From a virus: a DNA stretch of 64,000 bases. This document shows positions 1 to 9,666 of the stretch, piece by piece (the first letter of the stretch is position 1; every line of letters begins with the position of its first letter). The notes under the pieces are model-generated. The model saw only the letters and a program-made list of their open reading frames with translations. It was not told where the DNA came from and searched no databases. The DNA is taken from positions 62,001 to 126,000 of the IMG/VR virus record IMGVR_UViG_3300048930_000192; one strand, 5' to 3'. Position numbers and translations under genes: made by a program.

Positions 1-217
1 GAAATGACTTTCCTGTACCCGCACATCCGTGGATGAAACTAATTTCGTGTTTATCTATGCACTCTAATGCAAGCCGTTGACCTTCATTTTTGTGATGAAT
101 AAGAACACCGCCGAAACTCGTCTTTTTAAGAGTACGATCGACATCTCCAGTCGTCAACTTCTTTGGTACCAGCTCGTCGCTTTTCTTTAGGCGCTTACTA
201 CCAGACTTACTACTCAT
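1..217 (-). CDS. PhoH-like P-loop ATPase (N-terminal part, runs off the window)
   Basis: The visible N-terminus has a basic leader, then NEGQRLALECID followed by IHGCAGTGKSF, a Walker A motif. The spacing of a Q-containing helix before GxAGTGKS is typical of PhoH-like ATPases, which are common in T4-superfamily phages and often resemble the nuclease-helicase half of PhoH2-type proteins. The C-terminal part is beyond base 1. The start ATG at 217 overlaps the TGA of the upstream resolvase gene, which indicates translational coupling. The family call rests on one motif and its neighbourhood. Confidence 0.75.
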   Translation of the reverse strand, partial: MSSKSGSKRLKKSDELVPKKLTTGDVDRTLKKTSFGGVLIHHKNEGQRLALECIDKHEISFIHGCAGTGKSF

Positions 218-765
218 TTAGGCGTCTCCAACAAATCTTTGTATAGATACTTTGCGATAAAATACGAATCCGAGATATCACTTATAGGGCTTGCAATATT
301 TTTAGAAGTATAACTTAGAAGCGTTCTAAGATCTCTTTTGGTATCCTTAAGATACGCGCTATACATCATCGATTTATCTGCATTTCCTTTAATGGCAAAC
401 TTCTTAATTACTGTTGGTGGATATGTCTTATATGGCACTCCTTCCTTAGTTAGTAGATACTTTAAAATAGCTGTGTTTTCGGCGATGTGGAATACTCTGC
501 CTCTGCTACCCATACTATAATCCTCGATCGCGGCATAATCTGCCCCTTTAATAAAAGACATAGCCCATAGAGCGATATTTTCGTATCTCTCTATTGGGCT
601 AGAATATGTTTTTATTTGTGATCCACTTATATCACCATAATCATTAATATATTTCTTAACATCTGTAAGAAAGTAAGTTTTGCAGTTATCTGACGAAAAT
701 GTATTACCTTCAAATACGGTAATAGCCGGGCAACTCAAACTGTAATCTATTCCACAGAGTTTCAA
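214..765 (-). CDS. RuvC-like Holliday junction resolvase
   Basis: 183 aa with an RNase H-like fold signature. GIDYSLSCP at the N-terminus carries the first catalytic Asp, AIEDYSMGSRG gives the Glu, and SDISDSYFIA near the C-terminus gives the last acidic residues. A short TYPPTVIKKFAIKGNADK segment resembles the RuvC region that precedes the third acidic residue. Such phage resolvases cleave branched DNA produced by recombination-dependent replication before packaging. It is the penultimate gene of the leftward nucleotide and replication operon and is coupled to the PhoH-like gene. T4 endonuclease VII, an unrelated fold, is not seen in the window. Confidence 0.75.
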   Translation of the reverse strand: MKLCGIDYSLSCPAITVFEGNTFSSDNCKTYFLTDVKKYINDYGDISGSQIKTYSSPIERYENIALWAMSFIKGADYAAIEDYSMGSRGRVFHIAENTAILKYLLTKEGVPYKTYPPTVIKKFAIKGNADKSMMYSAYLKDTKRDLRTLLSYTSKNIASPISDISDSYFIAKYLYKDLLETPK

Positions 766-784
766 CTATCTATTTATGAAAAAA

Positions 785-3700
785 TCAAGAACACTTGCTC
801 CAACCACATGATTTGCAACTAACACAACCTTCTTCTCTAACCAAAGACTCGGATTTACACGAATCGCAAGATTGCCCGGTGACTTTTTCACCATTTGGAA
901 TGTACTTTTTAAGTATTCTGCCAATAGATTTACCAAACGAATGCATATCACCGGGAGCCTTCTCGATTTGATCTACTATAAATTTGATATCAGAACCGTG
1001 TCTTAGGCTCAAACTTGTCATTCTTGCTATGACAACTTCTTCGTCTGTAAACTTAGAAGAAATGTTCTCTATAACTATACCATCATCTGTGTGAAGGTCG
1101 TAATGGCCTCTCTTAATCTTTACTAGCTTTCCTTGTTTGCTGGGTGTTATTTTACCCTTACCAGCAAATATCTCATATGGTGTATTCTGATATTTGCCGA
1201 CCACCACAAAGAATTCTTCACCACCGACCTTGGTTTCATAGATATCACAATCAAGAGACTTTGGTCTTTTTGGTGCAGTTGTCTTATTAAATGAATCTTT
1301 CTTTGATTCGTTCGAGCCACCAGATATTAATACACCGGCTCTGCATTTGTCTCTATAAACGGTGAACCCCTTGCACCCATGTTCCCACGCTTTCATGTAA
1401 ACTTCTGATATTGTGTCTTTGGTGCAAGACTCTGGCACATTACAAGTTTTAGAAATTGCATGACATATCCATTTTTGAGCAACAGCCTGAATTTCTACAC
1501 TTGCCAGCCAATCAATATCGTTGGAAGTAGATTGATAATATGGTGACACTTTGTAGAACTCCAAATCGTCAGCAGTTTTACAATTCTTGCTTTCGTCTAG
1601 TTTATATCCGTTGATATCCATCCAAGATTTAAATGCATGATGAAAAACTGGGTATTCTTGCCACTTGTCGCCCATGTCATCAACAAAATCTACTCTAGAA
1701 TTTACATCATTTGGATTAATCTTCTTTCTTCTCTTATAAAATATCAAATATGCCGGTTCTATACCAGAAGTAGTTTGAGTCATTGTAGAAACAGATCCCG
1801 TTGGTGCAGTTGTAGTATTAGCAATATTTCTGCGACCATACTTCATATAAAGTTCCAAAAGTTCTGGATCTGAATTTATTATTCTAGATATAAATGGATG
1901 ATCTTTTTCTAGGTTTCTGTCGAATACTGGAAAACAACCACGTTCTCCAGCCATTATACAAGAAGACTTATAAGAGTTTATGGCCAAAGTTTGATAAATC
2001 TTCTCTGTTATTTCAATAGAATCCTGAGAACCATATTTAATACCAAGCGCAGCAAGAGTATCACCAAGAGCTGTTATACCCAACCCAGTTCTTCTTCCAT
2101 TAACACAAGCAGTTCTAATATTTTCCCACAATCTCTTTTCATAAAATTTGATTGCGCCGTCTTCTGGATCAATTTCTATTTTATGCAGTATTTTGTCAAT
2201 TTGCTCTATTTCTAGGTCAATCATGTCGTCCATAAGTCGTTGTGATTGAATGATGACCTTTGAATAATTGTCATAGTCAAATTGAGCAGAACTTGTAAAT
2301 TTATTATTTACAAATCCCATAAGATTAATGCACATTAGCCGGCAAGAATCTGATGGAGACAATATAATTTCGCCGCAATTTTTTGAGTTGAACATACATC
2401 TTTCTTTTCTGCCATCAACAACTTGTTCGTTGCCGCCGATATAGAAATTGTGAAACTCATCAACTGTTCCATTATAAACATCTTGCTTTCCTGCATGAGC
2501 AACACTAATTACTTTATGATTATTGTAGGCTGCGTTTATTTTTAGATCGCCATAATCGTTGAATCCATATTTTGTGCCGAACCGACAGCTTAAATCATTC
2601 TTCTTGCATTCTAACTTATACTCTTTCAGCATTGGTTCTCTACCAATTATGTATTTGAAATCGCAATATAAATCCATCTGCGATTTCTTAATTGAATCCA
2701 TTTTTATTTTATAAGATTCATTAATAGAATGCGCTCGTTTTGCACAAGATTCTGGGTTTGAATTATTTATTTTGTTTGCACAAGTTATACCACAGCAAGA
2801 AACTTCGCGGTGCCCGTGGGCCACTTCAAATTTATCACCACAGCATTCGCAGACTTTTTCTACAAATACTCTAGAATCTTTGATAGAGCACTTATATCCC
2901 TGAGATTGCATTTTTTGCAATAATTTTGTTGTTCTTGGATCTATTTCGATCAGTTCGGCAGAAATACCGCAAACTTGGGCGCATTTCTTAGAAAATTCTA
3001 AAACATCGCCAAATTCATTGTATCTATAATCTGCAAATGCTAATGGCAAATCATTATTTTTTGCATATTCTTGCCATTCTTTTATGGAAAATCTTCTACC
3101 GATCGAAAGAGTCAATTCTATTCCTTTAGCCTTTAACTCTGTATTAGATATATCCTTTGCATTACCATTTTTCAAACCAGTATTAAGTTCAGATTGCAAT
3201 TTTCTATATTGAGCAGATCTTTCTGGATCAGCCAATATTTTGTGTATTGGATTATTGGCGCCCATCATTTTTTCTTTGTGGTGCTCGTTGTGGTCGGTAA
3301 TTAGCATCTTTTCTAGATTTTCAATTTTATTGTTCTTAGAATTATGATCTTTGTGATGTACTATATAACCTTTGCCAACGTCACCAAAATGATGGTTGTA
3401 GATATACCGATGCTCAGTTTTTTTGAAAGCATTGTTGCAATTTTTTAGCATCCAGTACATAGTACGCACATTTCTGGATTTGACATTAGGGATATCTACT
3501 ATCGATCCTTCATATCTAAATCCAACATGCAAACTATCGCCTGGGACAATGTCTTTTACCTCTTTAAAAGATCCATCTCGCATCATCATTCTATGATTAC
3601 TTGTGGTTTTAAATTTCGACCCGTCATCTAATATAACTTCATATACATCTTGATTATATCCGGTTATTCTAGGATTTCGCATTGTTCTAACAGCAATTCT

Positions 3701-4687
3701 TCCTCTGTCATCGCAGCAATAAACGGGAATGTCCAATCCTTCTTCTGCTAATTTAGATATTTCTACAAATCCTCTACCATCTGCAACAGATATTAATGTA
3801 TCTCCAGTAATACAAGGATTTGTAGAAGTACTTTCATATCCAAAATCCTTATAGATATCAGACGGCGTCAATCTCTGCGCGGTATCCCAAAATAGTAAAC
3901 CTGGTTCAGCAGAGGCCCACGCAGCCTCGATTATCTCATTCCACAAAGATTCTGCATCTACAGACTCTTTTATAGATGGATTAGAAGAATCAACCGGCCA
4001 TCTCAATTCTACTTTTTGCTTATTCTTTACTGCATTCATGAATTCGTCTGTTAAACGAATTGATATATTAGCACCAGTTACCTTCTTTAAATCCTTCTTG
4101 ATATTGATAAATGTTCTAATTTCTGGGTGGTGGCAAGATATAGTAAGCATTAGTGCCCCGCGCCGCCCACCCTGAGCCACTTCTCGGCAGGTATTGGAAA
4201 ATCTTTCCATGAAAACGCCAATGCCATCTGTAGTTCTTGCTGCGTTCTTTGTTTTAGAACCCTTTGGTCTTATGTTGCTTATGTCAAATCCGACACCACC
4301 GCGGCGCTTCATGATTTGAGCCTGTTCTTGATCAGTTTTCAATATGCCTGAATACGAATCTTTTGGCGAATCTATGACAAAACAATTGGAAACACTTTGA
4401 ATTTGATAATCGTTGCCAATTGCACTCATTGGCGATCCCTGTGGAATAACAAATTCAAAGTTCTTAAAAAGATTATATATTTCTTCTTCTGTTAGTGGAT
4501 TAGGATAATTAGCTTCTATTCTGGCAAATTCTTTTGCCAATCGTCTGTGCATTTGATCTGGAATTGATTCTAATATATTACCATCTTCATCTCTAAGCGC
4601 ATATTTTCCAACAAATATACCAGCAGCCAATTCATCACCATTAAAATACGAAATTGAATCCTTCATTGCTTCTTCGTAGCTAAACAT
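785..4687 (-). CDS. nrdJ: Adenosylcobalamin-dependent (class II) ribonucleotide reductase with an intein
   Basis: 1300 aa. Exteins are residues 1-291 and 771-1300 and the intein is 292-770. The N-extein has NCFVIDSP with an active-site Cys and the NrdJ-like RRGGVGFDISNIRPKG. The C-extein begins CGEIILSPSDSCRL, so the joined sequence NPCGE holds the catalytic Asn, thiyl-radical Cys and Glu of the finger loop. The C-terminus ends in a Cys-rich tail (CDSC, CVSCKSCGWSKC) typical of NrdJ redox and zinc tails. The enzyme reduces ribonucleotides without oxygen or a separate radical subunit but needs cobalamin from the host. Start: GGAGAAAGT just upstream of the ATG at 4687. Downstream lie the resolvase and PhoH genes, upstream ThyX. 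Confidence 0.93.
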   Translation of the reverse strand: MFSYEEAMKDSISYFNGDELAAGIFVGKYALRDEDGNILESIPDQMHRRLAKEFARIEANYPNPLTEEEIYNLFKNFEFVIPQGSPMSAIGNDYQIQSVSNCFVIDSPKDSYSGILKTDQEQAQIMKRRGGVGFDISNIRPKGSKTKNAARTTDGIGVFMERFSNTCREVAQGGRRGALMLTISCHHPEIRTFINIKKDLKKVTGANISIRLTDEFMNAVKNKQKVELRWPVDSSNPSIKESVDAESLWNEIIEAAWASAEPGLLFWDTAQRLTPSDIYKDFGYESTSTNPCITGDTLISVADGRGFVEISKLAEEGLDIPVYCCDDRGRIAVRTMRNPRITGYNQDVYEVILDDGSKFKTTSNHRMMMRDGSFKEVKDIVPGDSLHVGFRYEGSIVDIPNVKSRNVRTMYWMLKNCNNAFKKTEHRYIYNHHFGDVGKGYIVHHKDHNSKNNKIENLEKMLITDHNEHHKEKMMGANNPIHKILADPERSAQYRKLQSELNTGLKNGNAKDISNTELKAKGIELTLSIGRRFSIKEWQEYAKNNDLPLAFADYRYNEFGDVLEFSKKCAQVCGISAELIEIDPRTTKLLQKMQSQGYKCSIKDSRVFVEKVCECCGDKFEVAHGHREVSCCGITCANKINNSNPESCAKRAHSINESYKIKMDSIKKSQMDLYCDFKYIIGREPMLKEYKLECKKNDLSCRFGTKYGFNDYGDLKINAAYNNHKVISVAHAGKQDVYNGTVDEFHNFYIGGNEQVVDGRKERCMFNSKNCGEIILSPSDSCRLMCINLMGFVNNKFTSSAQFDYDNYSKVIIQSQRLMDDMIDLEIEQIDKILHKIEIDPEDGAIKFYEKRLWENIRTACVNGRRTGLGITALGDTLAALGIKYGSQDSIEITEKIYQTLAINSYKSSCIMAGERGCFPVFDRNLEKDHPFISRIINSDPELLELYMKYGRRNIANTTTAPTGSVSTMTQTTSGIEPAYLIFYKRRKKINPNDVNSRVDFVDDMGDKWQEYPVFHHAFKSWMDINGYKLDESKNCKTADDLEFYKVSPYYQSTSNDIDWLASVEIQAVAQKWICHAISKTCNVPESCTKDTISEVYMKAWEHGCKGFTVYRDKCRAGVLISGGSNESKKDSFNKTTAPKRPKSLDCDIYETKVGGEEFFVVVGKYQNTPYEIFAGKGKITPSKQGKLVKIKRGHYDLHTDDGIVIENISSKFTDEEVVIARMTSLSLRHGSDIKFIVDQIEKAPGDMHSFGKSIGRILKKYIPNGEKVTGQSCDSCKSESLVREEGCVSCKSCGWSKCS
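2378..3814 (-). mobile_element. Intein with HNH homing endonuclease inside nrdJ
   Basis: The intein begins at Cys292 (CITGDTLISV, block A), with a block-B-like TTSNHRMM at about 362-369, and ends in VYNGTVDEFHNFYIGG (block F) and FNSKN770 before Cys771. The middle contains YIVHHKDHNSKNNKIENLE, an HNH nuclease core at about residues 441-459, and two Cys pairs (CECC, CCGITC) that may bind zinc. The insertion lies directly before the radical Cys, so the reductase is inactive until splicing. The penultimate residue is Lys instead of the usual His, which may slow or alter Asn cyclisation. Confidence 0.9.
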
Positions 4688-4716
4688 ACTTTCTCCATTT
4701 TGCTTCGGTTCATTAT

Positions 4717-5550
4717 TTAGATTGATGTCTTTAACTTTTCTAACAGTTCCTTCTTCTCTCTGTCAGATAATTGACTGTTTGACACCAATTGAATTAGTTT
4801 ATTTTCCTCGACTGCGGCACGTAATATTTGCATTTCTTGAGAAGAGAAAGATTCGGCGTTTATCATATAGTCGTCGAACGCTTCAAATATTATCGGGAAC
4901 TTTGGTCTTACCAAACTACAGATGGCATTTGCGTAATCTTGTATCTCCATTTGAGCATGAGGGTCCATTCTAAGCTTCAAGAATCTCATGAGATTATTCA
5001 AATCTACTTTGCAATAGAATTCGGTGTATAGGCTTAATGGCAAATTAATTCTTGCAAGTTCACGAGATACACCTTCTTCGATATCGGCATTATAGGTATC
5101 AAAAATGTGTACGTTTAGTAGATTTATGTCATTTATAAAATTGTTGGGATCTTCAATCGTACCTTCGCGACCTTGCTTATTTGTGGTACTTTGGCGCTGA
5201 ATGTATTCTGGAGTAGGAATATAGGTTTCTGTTTCTGCTTCGCTATATCGTAAAGAAGTTTCATTATAACTAAACGTGCGGTGCCTCATCCATTGACGAG
5301 CAACGAATATTGGCAACTTGACATGAAGAACAACTTCACCAAATTCAGTTGGTGAAGTGTGTTGATTTCTGATAAGGTACCTAATAAGATTTCTGGTATC
5401 ACTCTTTATTCTGGTACCCTTACCATAAGATACTCTGGCTGCTCTCTCTATGGTTTCATCTGATCCCATGGTTTCTATCAAACCGACGAAGCCGCCATTG
5501 TGTATCGGAATATATCTAGGATCACTTAATATTTCACTTTGTTTTGTCAT
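4717..5550 (-). CDS. thyX: Flavin-dependent thymidylate synthase
   Basis: 277 aa. It contains the ThyX signature RHRTFSYNETSLRYS (RHRxxSxN) and an N-terminal ARVSYGKGT segment. ThyX makes dTMP from dUMP with FAD and NADPH, using methylenetetrahydrofolate only as carbon donor. It sits next to the reductase that supplies deoxynucleotides, and the dUTPase upstream in the same operon supplies dUMP. The start overlaps the stop of the primase gene by 4 bp (ATGA), so the two are coupled. The C-terminal helix rich in Glu and Lys is unremarkable. Confidence 0.95.
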   Translation of the reverse strand: MTKQSEILSDPRYIPIHNGGFVGLIETMGSDETIERAARVSYGKGTRIKSDTRNLIRYLIRNQHTSPTEFGEVVLHVKLPIFVARQWMRHRTFSYNETSLRYSEAETETYIPTPEYIQRQSTTNKQGREGTIEDPNNFINDINLLNVHIFDTYNADIEEGVSRELARINLPLSLYTEFYCKVDLNNLMRFLKLRMDPHAQMEIQDYANAICSLVRPKFPIIFEAFDDYMINAESFSSQEMQILRAAVEENKLIQLVSNSQLSDREKKELLEKLKTSI

Positions 5551-6548
5551 ACCTTACTCCATTCTATAAGTTTAACTTTCGCCATCAAACCAGAATATGT
5601 ATTTTCGTCTATTATCTGTTGAGCGTTTATACCATTAAGAATCATGTCATTTACATCTTTTTCTTTGATATATTCTGGCCATATACAAACATTATATCCG
5701 TGCTCGATTGCACCACTAACACGATTTATTACATCTTTGTTTCGTGGTTCGTTATCGTATACAAATACACATAAATCTTTATCGCCTGGCAAACTAGATT
5801 CTGCCATTACTTTAAGGCCACTAACTGCAATAGCATTCGGTATCATCATGCTGTCTATTGGACCTTCTAATATATAAATCTTAGAAGTTGCATCTAGTTT
5901 GTCTATACCGTATATTAATTCTCGTTCTTCGCCTTCTGGCTTTATTATAATATACCGATACTTACTATATTTGTTCAAAGTACGGCATATTACACCATAT
6001 ACAGAACCATCTTTTTGTTTAAATGGTATTACTATCTTAGGATCATTAAAGTAGTTTCTTGTATCGTTTATTGATTTACCGAACGATTCAAAATCTTCTG
6101 AATAGTAAATCTCGTCATATAGTATAGACGGCACTTTACGATCTGTCAAATATCGAACAGCTATATGATCGGGTGGTAAGTCAGATATTCTAGGCAAATC
6201 TATGAAAATAGCCTTATCGAATCTTTCTTTTGGCGAAGTGGTAGATACTTTGATTTCTGGTTTACTTGGAGCAAACGACTGCTGAAAGATCTCCATTCTA
6301 TATTCGCGGTATAGTTCGGGATCGTAGTTCTTTAGAAACGTAGAAAATAGGTTTGCTATTTCGCAATTATGACACTTAGCATGAAACTCACCCTTCTTGT
6401 AGTAAAAATAGAACCGGCGTTTACTCTTATTCTTTTTAGAGTCGCCGCACGTTGGGCACCGACAAGTAGCCAGAGTTGCAGTTTTCCATGAAAACTTCTC
6501 AAGTCTGGCTGATATCATGTTAATATATTTTACGTCGATGTAACTCAT
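5547..6548 (-). CDS. DNA primase (T4 gp61-like, zinc finger plus TOPRIM)
   Basis: 333 aa. The N-terminus has a zinc-binding module CRCPTCGDSKKNKSKRRF ... CHNC at about residues 29-65. A TOPRIM segment follows with YILEGPIDSMM (the catalytic Glu) and LCVFVYDNEPRNKD (acidic metal site). This is the arrangement of T4 gp61 and DnaG-type primases that make RNA primers for the lagging strand. The gene lies between the polymerase C-half and thyX with 4-bp overlaps on both sides. A gp41-type helicase partner is not in the window. Confidence 0.88.
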   Translation of the reverse strand: MSYIDVKYINMISARLEKFSWKTATLATCRCPTCGDSKKNKSKRRFYFYYKKGEFHAKCHNCEIANLFSTFLKNYDPELYREYRMEIFQQSFAPSKPEIKVSTTSPKERFDKAIFIDLPRISDLPPDHIAVRYLTDRKVPSILYDEIYYSEDFESFGKSINDTRNYFNDPKIVIPFKQKDGSVYGVICRTLNKYSKYRYIIIKPEGEERELIYGIDKLDATSKIYILEGPIDSMMIPNAIAVSGLKVMAESSLPGDKDLCVFVYDNEPRNKDVINRVSGAIEHGYNVCIWPEYIKEKDVNDMILNGINAQQIIDENTYSGLMAKVKLIEWSKV

Positions 6549-7948
6549 TCAAAGAAATCCGAAACCGAATTGCGAGTCTCATAGTTCCAATTAATTGTAT
6601 TCAGCAAGCCATTTAGTGGATCTAGAAATGTCTTTTCATATTGAGTTTCTTTGTCGATATATCGTTGTAATTTAAATTCTTCTGGTATATCTTTAACAAA
6701 ACTAATTACATGAGATTTTGTTGGGTTTGGTACTTTAAGATATATAAACTTGATCTTGTCACCGCTGTCTATCTTCTGATACCGACTCTGTAGTTTATTA
6801 GATTCTATCAAGTTATTGTATATCAATGCACCTTTAACTGCTATAGGAGTACCTTTACTAAAGATCTCTTTGGCGTCGGTATATTTCTCTAGGTCATTAA
6901 CACCTCTGGGTGATGCTATGTCGATATATGGCCTGGTCATGAAGTCGTTTTTAAACTCTGTAACATAGTTTATTAGTTCATTTTCTGTACCAGTAAGCAT
7001 TATCTTTATGCACTTCTTTAATGCTTCCCTACATATATTAGGTGTACTAGACCTTTGAACCTCTATGCCCATGATTTTGAGTTTCGGCTCGGCATATCTA
7101 ACACCTTCGCTGTCAATAACATTTAGACAATATCTCTTTTTAGCTACCCATATACCTTTAGAGCATATATTCTCTCGTTTCATTACCATTTTGTTGGTAT
7201 AACAGTTCATATATTCGGCAAGTTCTTTATAGCACTTGTCCATAAATGGTTGTATTACTTCTTTAGATATTTTGTCTAATGTATTAGTAGCCTTTATTGG
7301 GTCAGCAATAGGCCCGAAAATTGAATCAACAATACGACTAGCGCTAATATACAAACTATCTGTATCAAGGTATTCAATATAATCAACACCACTCGTTTTA
7401 CATATTTTATTAAAGTATTCGTTGACATATTTTTCTACCCACTGGATTGCCAATTGGCCAGATATTGTAATAGCCTCTGCTTGGCGAACATCATAATGAC
7501 GGAAGTTAACCTGACCAATGGAACCATATCCCGAGTTGGCCGCAATCTTATATGCCATTTGTTTCGTTTCTAGCTTAGCAGCAAGTTTTTTGGTTTCAGC
7601 AATCTTTCTTTTCAGATCGTCTGTTGACAGATTTTCATACATAATTTTATTTTTATTTCTTATGGACAATTCTTTTTCCATAAGCTCTATTTCCTTCTTT
7701 AGGTCAATTGCCTTATTCTTTGCAGCCTTACGCCAATCCATGAAGTTACTCATGATTGACGACAAGAAACTTTGCCGATCATTACTGAACAGTTCACCGT
7801 TGGCAGCCATACCACAATTCAGTTTCTTAAGATACGATAGATCCATTTTCTTGTGTAGAAAATCTTGAACGGTAGGTGGCGACTTTAGATGGTATTCTAG
7901 GTTAAGTAGTTCAGTATCAGTCAGCAAACTCAAATCAATATTATGCAT
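6545..7948 (-). CDS. DNA polymerase, family B, C-terminal part (split gp43B-like)
   Basis: 467 aa. It holds palm motif B (KQMAYKIAANSGYGSIGQ) and motif C (YLDTDSLYIS, with two catalytic Asp) followed by a thumb-like region with MKRENICSKGIWVAKKRY, as in T4 gp43. It lacks the exonuclease domain and motif A, which are encoded by the upstream gene. The two halves must associate to form an active polymerase. The start ATG overlaps the end of the first half. The break lies between motif A and the fingers, and there is no intein motif at the junction. Confidence 0.92.
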   Translation of the reverse strand: MHNIDLSLLTDTELLNLEYHLKSPPTVQDFLHKKMDLSYLKKLNCGMAANGELFSNDRQSFLSSIMSNFMDWRKAAKNKAIDLKKEIELMEKELSIRNKNKIMYENLSTDDLKRKIAETKKLAAKLETKQMAYKIAANSGYGSIGQVNFRHYDVRQAEAITISGQLAIQWVEKYVNEYFNKICKTSGVDYIEYLDTDSLYISASRIVDSIFGPIADPIKATNTLDKISKEVIQPFMDKCYKELAEYMNCYTNKMVMKRENICSKGIWVAKKRYCLNVIDSEGVRYAEPKLKIMGIEVQRSSTPNICREALKKCIKIMLTGTENELINYVTEFKNDFMTRPYIDIASPRGVNDLEKYTDAKEIFSKGTPIAVKGALIYNNLIESNKLQSRYQKIDSGDKIKFIYLKVPNPTKSHVISFVKDIPEEFKLQRYIDKETQYEKTFLDPLNGLLNTINWNYETRNSVSDFFE

Positions 7949-9228
7949 TATAATCCTCTGCGTTGTTTTTCCGCTGATATTTTGCTTAACAAATCATTCT
8001 TTTCTATAATAGTATCTGATCCGATAGAATACTGGATAATCAAAGATGGATACAGTGAAGTGAGGTCGAAGCTAATGATCCAGTCCTTGAATCCCGGTCT
8101 AGGATCTTTAACATATGCACCGGCATATTGACCGTCAATCACTTCACCCTCTTTCTTTAGAGGTATAACTATGTTTTTATTCTTTAGATAGTTGTAGATA
8201 ATACAATCCCAAGTCTTGACTTGGCCAAACACATCTTCAAAGTTGCACTTGGCAACGTATGCGATGCCTATATGCAGATCTATTAGATTCAACTTATTAT
8301 CTAATTCATCTACTATATCTACGTCTTGAATATTATACATTACAAACTTATCAAAGTCCTTTGTATAAAATTCATGCATACTATCATATTCTGTATAGTC
8401 TAACTTGGTCTTATTGAGCTCGACTTTAGCTACATGGTTTAAAGAATATGATTCTAATGTCTGTGTAGAATACTTTCTATAAAGTTCGTATAGATCTAAT
8501 ATTGATATGCCAACCAATCTGAACGTCTGGCAAGTCTTGCCACGATATTCAATTTCTTCTTCTTTTATCCAATTCCATGGCGACAATTCTTTGGTTGCTT
8601 TCTCACCAAGAAGCTTATAACATCTGTTGACAATATACGGTATATCGTAAAATCTAATGTTCCAGCCAGTTATAACATCTGGATCTATTTTCTTAAATTC
8701 AGAAATGAAGGCTTTCAACATTTCTTCTTCTGAATCATAACATTCGATAATAGTATTTTCGAAAGTAGTTATAGTCTTATTAAGACAGAAAGTATGCCTT
8801 AAACCAGTGTTCTTATTCTTTATTGTTATAACATTGATTCTTTCTGTCGGATCATCAGCTGGCGCAAATCTTTCTTCTGATTCTGTTTCAATGTCTAAAG
8901 TTACAACAACTATGTCGTGCATATCATAATGAATTTCATCAGGAAACTTATCAGAAATATACTGATACTTGTAGTCGGTATTACCGTATACTTTAAAATT
9001 ATTGATATCTTCGTATTGCTTTAGAAAGTCTCTGGCATCAGATATTGATCCTATCTCGATACGATCTAAGAAATCACCTTGAATGCTGGTATAGTCAGTA
9101 GTCTTGGCAGATGTAATATACAAAGTAGGTTTAAACGCATTATCAATATATGTTACTCTTTTGCCGTTTTCTATACCACGGTAAAGAATATTATCGCCCT
9201 TTGTTTGTACATTCGTATAATAATTCAT
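7948..9228 (-). CDS. DNA polymerase, family B, N-terminal part (exonuclease and motif A, split gp43A-like)
   Basis: 426 aa. The 3'-5' exonuclease motifs are VVVTLDIETESE (Exo I), DVITGWNIRFYDIPYI (Exo II) and YNIQDVDIVDEL (Exo III). Palm motif A appears near the C-terminus as FDLTSLYPSLIIQY with the first catalytic Asp. The protein ends soon after in AEKQRRGL, before the fingers. Together with the next gene it equals a complete T4-type polymerase of about 890 aa. Similar two-gene polymerases are known in some T4-related phages. It follows a DUF5664-like gene with a 4-bp overlap. Confidence 0.92.
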   Translation of the reverse strand: MNYYTNVQTKGDNILYRGIENGKRVTYIDNAFKPTLYITSAKTTDYTSIQGDFLDRIEIGSISDARDFLKQYEDINNFKVYGNTDYKYQYISDKFPDEIHYDMHDIVVVTLDIETESEERFAPADDPTERINVITIKNKNTGLRHTFCLNKTITTFENTIIECYDSEEEMLKAFISEFKKIDPDVITGWNIRFYDIPYIVNRCYKLLGEKATKELSPWNWIKEEEIEYRGKTCQTFRLVGISILDLYELYRKYSTQTLESYSLNHVAKVELNKTKLDYTEYDSMHEFYTKDFDKFVMYNIQDVDIVDELDNKLNLIDLHIGIAYVAKCNFEDVFGQVKTWDCIIYNYLKNKNIVIPLKKEGEVIDGQYAGAYVKDPRPGFKDWIISFDLTSLYPSLIIQYSIGSDTIIEKNDLLSKISAEKQRRGL

Positions 9229-9665
9229 TTTCTCTTAATAACCTTTTTAACTGGTTTCTTAGTAACTTTCTTAGTAGCCTTCTTCTTGGTTTTCTTCGCG
9301 TAAGAAAGAACTTCTTCTGGCATGTCCATCAATTTGGGATCAAGTCTGCCTCGAATGTGCATTTCTTCTTGGTGTATCATTGCAGCTGCATTCCACATGA
9401 TTGCAGCCAAGTGATCTTCTGATCTATCACCAGCAAGATACCGAATACAATGCCTATTCATAGAATCATATATCTTTCTCATTGGCAAGCCAAGTTTCCA
9501 ATTATCTTCTGGGTGTGTCTTAGCTCCATTCTGATAATGCTTAGCCAATCTAGTAGTTGCATGGGTAGAAATCATATCGAACCTACCCTTATCCGTATTT
9601 TCTGCTCTAACTGCACCAGAAGAGAATTTCTGCATCTTAATTTTGTGACTTGAACTCTTTGCCAT
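9225..9665 (-). CDS. DUF5664-like protein (dATP/dGTP diphosphohydrolase N-terminal family)
   Basis: 146 aa. Residues about 27-105 match the pattern of the phage DUF5664 / dATP-dGTP diphosphohydrolase N-terminal family: GRFDMI ... ATTRLAKHYQNGAK ... NWKLGLPMRKIYDSMNRH ... YLAGDRSEDHLAAIMWNAAAM. The C-terminus is a lysine-rich tail (KKTKKKATKKVTKKPVKKV) that could bind nucleic acid. A role in purine deoxynucleotide pools fits its place between dUTPase and polymerase, but activity of this domain alone is an inference from the family name. Confidence 0.65.
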   Translation of the reverse strand: MAKSSSHKIKMQKFSSGAVRAENTDKGRFDMISTHATTRLAKHYQNGAKTHPEDNWKLGLPMRKIYDSMNRHCIRYLAGDRSEDHLAAIMWNAAAMIHQEEMHIRGRLDPKLMDMPEEVLSYAKKTKKKATKKVTKKPVKKVIKRK

Positions 9666-9666
9666 A

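Noticed and set aside
766-951. 61-aa frame overlapping the end of nrdJ
   Set aside because: Lies in another frame of the conserved NrdJ C-terminal tail; no independent start signal.
7940-7960. Split intein at the polymerase break
   Set aside because: Neither half has intein splicing motifs at the junction; the genes simply overlap by stop/start.
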